This document shows, piece by piece, positions 54,709 to 64,000 of a stretch of DNA of 64,000 bases (within the stretch, counting starts at the first letter, position 1; each line of letters opens with the position of its first letter). Under the pieces are notes generated by a model. The model worked only from the letters and a program-made list of their open reading frames with translations. It had not been told where the DNA came from and did not search any database. The translations under genes were made by a program, and so were the position numbers. The stretch comes from Branchiostoma floridae (taxonomy: Eukaryota > Chordata > Leptocardii > Amphioxiformes > Branchiostomatidae): NCBI RefSeq assembly GCF_000003815.2, contig NC_049980.1, forward strand, positions 32,214,767-32,278,766, written 5' to 3'.

Positions 54709-56171
54709 AGGATTGCTTTTCGTAACTCAGCATACATGTATGTCACTAAGCGCTATCTGATGCGTCACAAACCTACGACATTGGAAAAACTACTTTCATC
54801 AGTTTCTTGGTAGTGTAGACCAACAAAAGGTCCTTCAGGACAGCAAGGATATCCTGTACACATATTTATGTATGTAAATATACATATTTTCTAGATGAAA
54901 AAGCATCTAAGATTTATATATATATATATATCTCCTTCACACCTGAGAGAAAACAAAGTCTTGCACCATCAGCAGGCTTCTACCAAAACACTTAACAACA
55001 GGCGTTTTCACATATGCATTGACCTGAAACCATCCTTTTTGACCTTCCAACATTGAATGTGATTATTTTCACAAGTCCCAAGATAATTTTCCACATTGAG
55101 TCACAGTGCAAAAATGTCTAAACATTATTTTAGAAGAGGCTGTTCCAATCGAAGCTCTTAGGAAGGGGCAATCAGGCTGATGCTTTGGGGATAAACCCTC
55201 AATTTGCCTTCCTTGTGAATTTTGACAAATGTTTTGGTCACCACAACTCCAATGCCTATAAAAACAACCAAAGACCAAAATGGATGGTTTGGTATAAGTT
55301 GCAAAACAACTACATCACATCATACTATACATGTATCATACTATGCAAAAAAAAAGTTGATACTGCAGATGTCTTGCTTGACGTTTTTCTCCATGTAGAA
55401 AATAGCCTACATGTGGAACAAACAACTGAATCTTTAATGTTGTTGATGATCCTGTCTGCCTATTCGAGTCTTCCGATTGGCCTATGGTGGTGACATAACT
55501 CCACGAGAATTATTTTGCTTGTAAGGCACTTTAGGAACTTCTTGTTTCTTCTTCTTCCAAATGAGAAAGAGATCAAATTTTGGATGCCTTGGATTGGAGT
55601 AGAAGCCTTTCATATAGAATAGAAGTCATTTACGATTTGCAAGAATGTACCAAGTTGGTTTACAATGGTGGTGTGGGTGCAACTAAAATGTTGCATACTA
55701 CTCACAGCTTGCAGTATGTTTCATGCTTCTTCACTTGCTGTCTAAAATTTACAAAATATGGAAATTTTGAAATTTCGTGGCTGATGTCCAATTGTTAATT
55801 AACAGGCCAGCGGCACAAGGGCACGTTTACAAAATCTGGAAATTTCGAAATATTGTTGCGGATGTCCAATTGTTAACACGCCACCTGCACAAGACCAAGA
55901 GGAGTTTGTTAGAGAAACAAGAAGTTCCACCAAATCCCAACTCTCCTTCATTCCAAGGCTGCTTCGAAGTTTTGCATGTCCCAGCCTTGGAATCAAGGCT
56001 GCTTTCCCTAAAGTACAACACAAGTAAACAGACCTATCCAGTTGGTGAGCCTTTACTACACTCAATACTGCAAAAATGAGTTGATGATGACGACCACACA
56101 GTGTTTTCAAGGTGGGGAGGGGGAGAGAGAAAAGGGGTAGGAAAATATGGAAAGATGGATTGATGAACACT
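54709..56171. other. 3' flank of the Pro/Gln-rich gene
   Basis: AT-rich sequence without recognisable exons. A near-duplicate AAATTTTGAAATTTCGTGGC/AAATCTGGAAATTTCGAAAT pair, each followed by TGATGTCCAATTGTTAA or GATGTCCAATTGTTAAC, occurs at about 55757 and 55832. It may include the 3' UTR of the minus-strand gene. Confidence 0.4.
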
Positions 56172-59100
56172 TCAGTGTGACGATGACCAGAATGGCATGG
56201 GCTGGTGTTGGGAGAAGGGTGGAGGGTTGGGGTTGGTGGGGCTGTACTGGCCGCTGTGGGGGGGACTGTACTGCTGAGGGGGAGGGGGGCCGGGGGGCGG
56301 CTGTGGGGACTGGGCCGAGGGAGGGGGTGAGAGGGAGTAAGGGGGTTGGCTCTGTGTGTAGAGGGGCTGGGGAGCGGAGTTGTACTGCGAGAGGGAGCTG
56401 ATGAACGCTTGGCTGTGGGGTGGGGGAGGTGGCATGCTGTTAGGGGGTGGTGGGGGNNNNNNNNNNNNNNNNNNNNNNNNNNNNNNNNNNNNNNNNNNNN
56501 NNNNNNNNNNNNNNNNNNNNNNNNNNNNNNNNNNNNNNNNNNNNNNNNNNNNNNNNTCTGAAAGCTTGCCACCTTTACCTTCTTAAACAGAGGAAGTCAA
56601 CAAGAAAGAAACATAGCACAACATGGGCAAGCCAGTTAGTGAACACATATGAACACATCCACACAAACACACCCCCACGCCGAAGAGCATAGGCATTCCA
56701 ACAGACCAACACCCAACATATAATTAAAGCAGATAATCAATGCAGAACAACATGAGCAAGGCAAAACAAAACAAAATCCGGCAATGTGTTTCACGGGTGT
56801 CCCAAATGAGCATGAAACAATACAAATGATGAGATGATTAATGGTTTGTGTAATTAATTAATCAAGTCCCGTTAGTGTTTCGTAAATAGTAAGGCAAATG
56901 TAGAAATAAGTTTTAAGAATAGTCGGGATGATTATTGTTTTGGGCACCAGTAAAATGTGGTCGTCGTCAGATCGGGGAAGAGACAGCGTCGGAGCGGCGA
57001 GACCAGCAGCCACATAAAAGAGAAAAAAGACAAAGCATCCATTTAGTTAGCTGAACAGGAGCACAGTTCAGGGCTGCCTCCTTCTTCATTTCAGGCAGAA
57101 ATGTGCATCGACAAAAAGGTGGATGCCCCATTTCTTGACAAAGACTGTAGTTTTAATAGTACTTTTTTTAGTTCGGTATTACAGTTAAACTTTGCTTCAG
57201 AATCATCTCCACCAACACAGATGAACTTTCAAACGAAATGTTCAGTTTCCAGAGACATAAGGCAGTAAGGGAGGCAGCCCTTGAAATAAATATAATGTGC
57301 ATTTCAAACATGCACATGCATTTGTGTACCAATAGGTAAATATTTTTTACACCAAGCATGAAAGCAACATTTTTAATCTAAATTTCATATTGAGAATTTT
57401 ACTCCAAGAACAAATGTATCATTTTTGACGAGGAAGTTGAAAAGATTGCAAAAAAAGAATGAGGAAAATACTGCTGAAACACATCAAACTGTCTGTTTAG
57501 AAGTTCTAGATAGTAGGCCCATCATAGGAAGCATCTACATAAAGCAAAAAACACTGGATATCATTTGCAGAACACACATTAACAACCAACACCTACAGGT
57601 AGATGATGATCATCTCCCCAAAAACTATCTGCATAAAAAAGCCTCTTCTTTTCACCGAATCTAAAACTAAATGGATGACTCGAAAACGATCAGTCTTGTT
57701 CTAACTGAAACAGGCTGAAAAAATTTTGAACAATTTCACATCTGTACAATCACCACTGTGAGCTAGGCAGAGATAAAGACGTAATTTTTTTTTAGTCTTT
57801 CGGTCAATCGGTTGGGATTTAAGCTATCCTGACCACTGGCTTGGATGTGACATCACAGTTTGCTGTTGAGAAGAGATGGCAAACAAGGTCAGTTTGGATG
57901 CGTAGGACGCTAACCTGGCATAGCAACAGAGGGTGGAGGTGGGGGTGGCATGAGCTGCCGATCCCGGTCGCTTGGCATCCCCGGCGGTCGCGGAGGCGGC
58001 GGCATCAATTGCCTGGAAACAAACAGCAACTTATGAGGAAACGTTCCAGCCAGGGGCTTCGAAAATGGAGAAAATCTGACGTGTAATTACTAGTATACGA
58101 ACCATGGACATGGTTAATGTGTTGCAGGTAAAATAGTTCTTTGTTTTCAATTTCCATACAAACAGCAATTTATGAGGAAACGTTCCAGCCAGGGGCTTCG
58201 AAAATGGAGAAAATCTGACGTGTAATTACTAGTATACGAACCATGGACATGGTGGATTTTTCGTACGTAAAATAGCTATTTGCAGTTTGCACCACAACAA
58301 TGTTTCATCGATGATCGATTTTCTCAATCAAAGACACACAATCGATTAACTTTTGAATTACAGAACATGTAAGACATTAATAAAAACATTCATTGGCAAG
58401 ATCGATTCAGGGGAACAGGCAAGAAAAAAACAGACAAAGAATGCAATGGACCATTCTGCAAACATTTGGTCAAAAAATGAACTTGATCTAAACAAGTGTC
58501 TTTACTATTGGTATGATTGACACGTCTTTTTTACACGATAAGGGAGTAAAACTTGAACCCTTGCCCCAACCAAGTTATCTGATGACACAAAAGAAGACCA
58601 GTTAATGGATAAGACTTTGTTGGGGGAGGGGAGGGGGAGGAAAAGGGGAGCACACGGGAGTGTCAGTTCAGTCTTTACCTGTCCCTTTCATCTTCTCTCG
58701 GAGGCGGTGGAAGGAGGAGGTGTGGTGGAGGACCGCCGGGATGACCTCCGGGAGGCGGCAGCAAGTTTCCCGGAAGATGCTGCGGTTGGCTAGAGGGCGG
58801 CTGAGGCTGGGACGACGCCGGACCACTACCTAGATTAGTCAAGTGAGGAGGGCCATGCTAAACACAGGGAAAGAGAAGACAGTCAGTGGTTTGCTGGAAC
58901 ACAAAAGTCGTGTGGTTAATCAGAAAACAGCAACATCACCACACTGCAAAATCCCTATATAAGAACCACTGGATTCAACAAGTGAATCAATAGTATACTG
59001 ATTAAATATTTGTCCAACAGTACCTACAAGGAATTCAAACTTAAAAATCCAAGTAAATGGCAAATCATGTGTGCAGACCTACAACAAAGCAAAGTACAAT

Positions 59101-62100
59101 CAAAAGGCAAGTACATGTACTATAACTATTGATGCCACTGCAATGGTAGATGGCATATTCTGGAACGTAATAATAGATGTGAATTTATTGCAACTACAAA
59201 TGTTTAGAGAATTTGTTCAATTAAAACAAACATCTGGTCAATATGCTGTGAAGAAAAATGTTGTGGTTAATTGTCGCTGCCATGCGTTGAGTAGTGTGTC
59301 AATGTTACACTCATGGCAACAGTATGTGAGTAGGGACAGTTCAACAGAGGCAGAGGGTAGCGGGGGATGCAGACAACAGTGACACTACTAATTATTGCTG
59401 TCGTGGAGTTGAAAACTGCGGTCCATCCTGAGTTTGGGGCAAGGAACACACTAGCGTCACGATCACATCAGCGGAAACTGAGTGGGCTAGCATGTACAGG
59501 GCAGTTACGAAAAGCACTACCAGTTATCATTAAAGGAAAGGGATACAGTAGGGTGGTGAAAGTTAACAGAAGGAAGCGGCAAGGACAAGCTGATTATAAA
59601 GACAAGGAAAAAGAGAGAGAGAGAGAGAGAGAAGAGCCAGGGAGAAAGAAGAAATAGAGAAGCGAACCCCACGAAGGGCACTCTAGAGAAGGGGAAGGGG
59701 AGGGGGGATAAAGGTTGTCTCAAGTACTCAACAATATGGGGCTGCATGACATCAGCAGCCTCGGGTCTCTTGCTGAAGTAGACGGGCGAAACAACCTGGT
59801 ATCCCAGAATGGCCTGTAGGTCGTCCTTTTCCGGCTCCTCGGTGAAGCGTCTCTTCTGGGCCTGCTGCTGCGGGGGCTCTCCTCTCCGCTGGTCGGCCTG
59901 GCTGTAGTGCAGGGATGGGGGGCCTGGAGGGGGGCCACCAAGGCTCATCTGCAATGGGGAAAACAATGTCAATGTTAGTAACCGAAAATAATTTCTTCTG
60001 TGCCTGCTGCTGCGGGGGCTCTCCTCTCCGCTGGTCAGCCTGGCTGTAGTGCAGGGATGGGGGGCCGGGAGGGGGGCCACCAAGGCTCATCTGCAATGGG
60101 GAAAACAAAGTTGATGTCAGTAACCAAAGATAATCTAATCAGGGCCTGCTGCTGCGGGGGCTCTCCTCTCTGCTGGTCAGCCTGGCTGTAGTGCAGGGAT
60201 GGGGGGCCGGGAGGGGGGCCACCAAGGCTCATCTGCAATTATGGTGACAACAAAGTAAAGTAAATGCATTTAAGCTCGTGGGGATTTAATTTGCAGGTTG
60301 TGCTGAGACTTGCGCACAAATAAACAAACACACACACACACAAACATAGATGCACACACAAACACATGCACACACACATACACACACACACACAAACACA
60401 CAGACACACAAACTCACAGGTAGAAATGGTACCTCATGCGGCTGCTGTTGCAACAGCTGGTTAGAAGTGACCGGCATGGGCGGCCTGAGCAGCTGGCCAG
60501 GTGGCTGCATGCTGTGCTGCATCTGTAGCTGCTGGGGAGGCGGCTGTCCCGGGAGGAACGGGTGCTGGGGCTGGTGCTGCTGTGGAGCACCCGACATCTG
60601 TCCCGGCATGTCCAGATGCTGCATGCCCGGTAACTGGGGGGTGATTGAAAGACTAGCATGTTAACTTATATAGGATGCTTACTACTTTATGTTGTATTAT
60701 TCTGGACGTTTGCGTTCTTGTATGTTCAGAGGTGGTAGAACTAGTCATGTATCAGTCACAAGACATTCCAGGTTATGAGGTCAATGGAAGATCCTACAAA
60801 CATTTGAGAAGCACTAAATATTGTAAATGGGGAAATGTTGGGGATTTGATTTCGCAGTGGGAGAAAATGAAGTATTCACAGTTCTTAAGTTTGAAGTTGA
60901 AACAGTGGTTGACGAATACAGAAAAAAATCTGAGTCGTTTTTAAGAGGTCACCGCAAAAGCCATGAACATGAAACAACAGCAAACATTTCAGCTTTTACA
61001 GTATTTCAAAAGGCATGAGATCTTCATACTCTTGGTTCAGCACTGACCTGTTGTTGCTGGGGTGGTAGGAGTGACTGGAGTTGGGGTGACAGGATACTGG
61101 TTAAGACTCACCTGTTGTTGCTGGGGTGGTAGGAGTGACTGTAGTTGTGGTGACAGGATACTGGTCTGCACCATCCCACCTGGAGGGGCCTGACTCGACG
61201 CCAGCGAGGAGATGATCTGCTGTGCAGTCATCACTGCCTGGCTGGGAGGGGGGTTCACCAAGGACCCCTGACTGAACACGGGTGACACCAGACCTGGGGG
61301 ATACAGAATAATGATAATAATGGTTTATTTGGTGCTCAACGTGTACAGGTTGGCAGGCCGCTAACACTAGGCCCTGGGTTGCTTTTGTACTTAGATCACG
61401 TTACCATAACAGACTTAACAAGACATTTAAAATCATTCACATTTGTCAAACATATTAAAGTATCTAAAATATACATATCTTGAATTGAGCAAAAAAATTG
61501 AGAGAGATGGTAAAAACAACGCAGTTCGGTAGTCTGACGATGTGTACACAAGTACAATGCAAGGCTGTCTCTGGGGTTGAAATTTGCTTGTTTCACCCAT
61601 TCGTCCCCAAAATCTGGACTGCAAGATATGATATTGACACGACAAGTACTTTTGTAAGCTTAAAATGTTAGCTTTAACAATGGAAATTAAGAACATGGGG
61701 GGTTGACTAAAGACCCCTGCCTCAACAAAGGTGACACCAGGCCTGGCAGAAACAGAAACAGCAACCGTAAATAGTTTCATCAAGTTGGTAGATCAATTTA
61801 ACAGTGTACATGTACATGTATGTTAGGGTAAGAAGCCTAGTGGAACAGGACTTCTGGTTGAAACTAAACTGTAAACAAGAGGAACGGCATGAATTGTCTG
61901 CCAGAAGGCTGTTGCTTCAGAAGAAGATGACCTGTGGCTTGAAGTAAACCTTTTATGTTTTAAGCAATAATCAAAAGTATAAAAGAAAACACTGAAGTCA
62001 GTCTCATACAGTGAAAAACTCATTAGCAATCCTTAGCCTGGTAGACTTGTTATCTATTACTACTACAACTCCCTAGTTACCTCTCATAAGGACTTTAACT

Positions 62101-63936
62101 GCATCTCTGTTATATACTTTATTTGACCATTGCCTCTTCCCCCATAACCTCAAGTCAATGAAAAAAAAGGAAAAATGCACAAAAATTAATAAAAAAGATT
62201 CGCAAAAATGTTTCACACAGGTACAGTATCTTCTATTTCTTGTTTTCTGAAGTAGCAGTATCCAGTATTTGATTACACCCTGCGTTAGGTAGGCAGGAGT
62301 TGGCTAGTCTTCACACCACGCTTCCAACCGACTCTGTCCTGTGGGCTCATTCTGGCAAGATAGACAGCAACACTTTCTCATATTATTGGGTGGGCCCGAC
62401 TACTCTTTCATCGCAGCCAGGGGCTGAATTGAGAGGAGCTTACAATTATGCAGGGCTACTCATATTCAGCTGGTTCCCCTGGAAGAAAGACTTTTCAAAC
62501 AACAGATTGCATCAGATGACAACATGCTTCACAGTAATATATGCCTGGTATCCCACCTGTGGTGGGGGGTAGGTTGCCGGGCATCCCGGGCGGGGCCCCT
62601 CCTGGCAACAGCTGTCCGGGGTGGGGGGGCTGCATCCCCAGGGGCGGTCCTGTGAAAGTCAGATGTGTGGTCTGTGGCATGCCCAGACCTGTGAGCAGGC
62701 ACACAGCACTGTTAGTGGGATTCGAACAGTAAATATCATCAATTCAGATGTATCTCAACACATGAGTCTCCGGGACACTTTGTTTAGCTGGACAACATAA
62801 AAATCCTGGATCAAGATTTCTTTGCAACAGCAGTGCAGGAGGCTGTGTACATCTAAGCTCACCGCCCAACACTGAACAGAGACACAGGTTATCTGGCACC
62901 TATGACTCGCCGCTGCAGCCACGTTAATCCAATGTTCTGTACCGGAAGCTACTGTAGACAAATCCATTCCATGAACAATGCGTACAACAGATATCACTAT
63001 CATCATGATCATACTAAATAAGTTCTGCTAGACTGGGACTTTGGACATTCCTTCTTTCTCCCACTGTCAAACTTTGAAAGAAACATCCATGAGACACACA
63101 CCTAGTACCTTACCTAGTGACATAGATAATGAGCACTTTTGAGCCATTCCACATACACTGTACCTTGGAAAATATCTTTGACACGGACAAGACCGCAATT
63201 CTTCAAACTAATGCAGTGGTTTTATTTTCGCTGTGACCTTTCCACCCAAAATTGATCGTGAATATGATTTTTTTAATGTACTACCACTTGCAACTGCAAA
63301 CTTAACACAGCATGAAAAATGCCCTTTCCCTTCTCCAGCTAAATAAAACCACAGCAAAAGTAAATGAATTTACAGTACATTCATAAAAGTAGAGTAATAA
63401 AACAAAAGGTTAATACAGTTCAATGAAAAAATATACCAACCAACAAATAAATTACACAATTACTGAACACAAGTTCATGTAACAATCTGCCACAAAACAT
63501 GTTGACTTGAAGAAAGGTTTATACATTGCAAAGGTTGTTGTAATATCAGTATGATTGGTATTATCTGTATGGGCATATCATCTGTAATGATGCTAATAGT
63601 AATATACAGGCTCCTTTTTTTACTTAAAAAATAAACAGCTTAATTACTACACCCACAAAGCTGTCCTGGAGTAGTTACAAATTCATTGTGCCAGGGAAAT
63701 TTCTCTTGTACTTTTCCACATGTACAACGAACAGTGGACCACAGCTTAATTACTACACCCACCTGGCTGCCCAGGAGCTGGCTGTTGTAGGATGCCTGGC
63801 TGTTGCAGTCCCACAGGCAGGGACATGGAGGACGGGGGAGGGGCTGTAGTTGGACCACCCTGGGATAATCCCACCTGTCCAACATGCGAAGGAGGCGGCA
63901 TCCCAGTGTTGATGCCCATATTGCCTTGTGGAACAC
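56172..63936 (-). CDS. Pro/Gln-rich protein, 5' partial
   Basis: Minus-strand exons in transcript order: 63936-63763, 62688-62557, 61293-61112, 60633-60433, 59948-59733, 58857-58679, 58012-57915, and a last exon running through the 56457-56556 gap to a stop at 56174-56172. Phases agree at every junction. Most of the protein is low complexity (Pro, Gln, Gly, Ser, His), with MPPPSHVGQVG, LLPGGAPPGMPGN, QQIISSLASSQAPPGG and GPPPPQQYSPPHSGQY. The only conserved-looking block is in exon 59948-59733: RRFTEEPEKDDLQAILGY followed by QVVSPVYFSKRPEAADVM. REDERDR and PSDRDRQLMPPPP suggest an RNA-processing or chromatin scaffold, but I do not recognise the family. The start lies beyond 64000. The donor at 59732 (GTTGAGT) is the weakest site. 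Confidence 0.7.
56457..56556. other. Assembly gap of 100 N
   Basis: A run of 100 unknown bases, the usual length of a gap of unknown size. It falls inside a proline-codon-rich exon, where G/C-rich repeats probably broke the assembly. The size of the missing coding sequence is unknown. Confidence 0.95.
58018..58256. repeat. Tandem duplication of about 98 bp, spaced 140 bp
   Basis: AAACAGCAACTTATGAGGAA through ACCATGGACATGGT at about 58018-58116 recurs with one or two differences at about 58158-58256. The first copy starts right beside the acceptor of exon 58012-57915. Confidence 0.85.
59949..60234 (-). repeat. Two truncated copies of an exon start upstream of exon 59948-59733
   Basis: Copies beginning ATGAGCCTTGGTGGCCCCCC at about 60234 and 60091, each preceded by an acceptor ending TTGCAG. 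Each carries about 93-100 bp of the exon (MSLGGPPPGPPSLHYSQADQ, then GEPPQQQA) and then returns to intron-like sequence (GTTACTNACATCAAC and TTTTCCCCATTGCAG). Only the third copy, at 59948, runs to a donor. Confidence 0.85.
60326..60415 (+). repeat. CA microsatellite
   Basis: Interrupted CA repeats with TGCACACA variants, next to the donor of exon 60633-60433. Confidence 0.9.
61041..61111 (-). repeat. Duplicate of a splice donor with the last 50 bp of its exon
   Basis: The end of exon 61293-61112 (CAGTCACTCCTACCACCCCA, GCAACAACAG) plus donor recurs immediately downstream. The first donor reads GTGAGT, the second GTCAGT. The reading frame stays open across both copies. Confidence 0.8.
61696..61755 (-). 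repeat. Decayed copy of acceptor and start of exon 61293-61112
   Basis: The minus strand reads GTTTCTGCCAGGCCTGGTGT and CACCTTTG, and ends GTCAACCCCCC, against CCCCCAGGTCTGGTGTCACC and GTGAACCCCCC at the real exon. It lies 400 bp upstream in the intron. Confidence 0.65.
63642..63700 (-). repeat. Decayed copy of the donor end of exon 63936-63763
   Basis: CAGCTTAATTACTACACCCA occurs at about 63638 and 63742. At the second it covers the intron side of the donor, and similarity continues into the exon (GCTGCCCAGGAGCTG against GCTGTCCTGGAGTAG). Confidence 0.65.
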
Positions 63937-64000
63937 CTGTGCGATAACAAAGCAAAGTGTTAAGGTGATTAAAAAAACACAGAACAGATTGTGCATAGAA

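Noticed and set aside
55799-56572. 257-codon Pro/His-rich minus-strand ORF
   Set aside because: It is a frame shadow of the Pro/Gln-rich last exon extended across the N gap and into the 3' flank. The frame ending PMPFWSSSH fits the low-complexity composition of the other exons better.
1-64000. tRNA, rRNA or other classical RNA genes
   Set aside because: None could be recognised by eye on either strand. tRNAscan-SE or Rfam would be needed to exclude them firmly.

Overview
The window looks like chordate or other deuterostome genomic DNA, most probably from a lancelet (Branchiostoma). This is inferred from gene content: a mosaic secreted lectin built from phase-1 exon modules, a TRPM channel, a nucleotidyltransferase-TPR gene and a very high density of short inverted-repeat transposons. 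Genes have many short GC-richer exons in AT-richer introns. Exon ends below were set by hand from reading frame, GT/AG sites and phase, with no transcript data.

Layout. (1) Minus strand, 18656 down past position 1: a secreted mosaic protein with signal peptide, PAN/apple, LCCL, CUB, C-type lectin, F5/8C, Link and fucolectin (FTP) modules. Its last intron is filled by a 4.3-kb foldback-like element (985-5271) with mirrored satellite arms. (2) 18.7-23.6 kb: a divergent intergenic region with a deleted mariner, hairpin elements and two degraded possible extracellular-domain exons. (3) Plus strand, 23642-39196: a complete or near-complete TRPM channel of about 1,264 residues in 25 exons, with no NUDT9 or kinase tail and a C-terminal PDZ-ligand-like ESSV. 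(4) 39.2-46.4 kb: no convincing gene; nested inverted-repeat transposons, one carrying five similar hairpins. (5) Plus strand, 46569-51876: an NTase plus 11-TPR protein whose ORF runs on through a Penelope-like retroelement fragment in a frame other than the RT frame, with dead TPRs beyond it. (6) 52-56 kb: mostly non-coding, with two weak minus-strand exon candidates. (7) Minus strand, from beyond 64000 down to 56172: a Pro/Gln-rich protein, 5' partial, with a 100-N gap in its last exon.

The most distinctive pattern is shared by the TRPM gene and the Pro/Gln-rich gene. Short tandem duplications repeatedly copy a splice site together with the adjoining end of an exon, up to seven times in one TRPM intron. 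The mosaic lectin architecture and the TPR-retroelement fusion are the other main leads.
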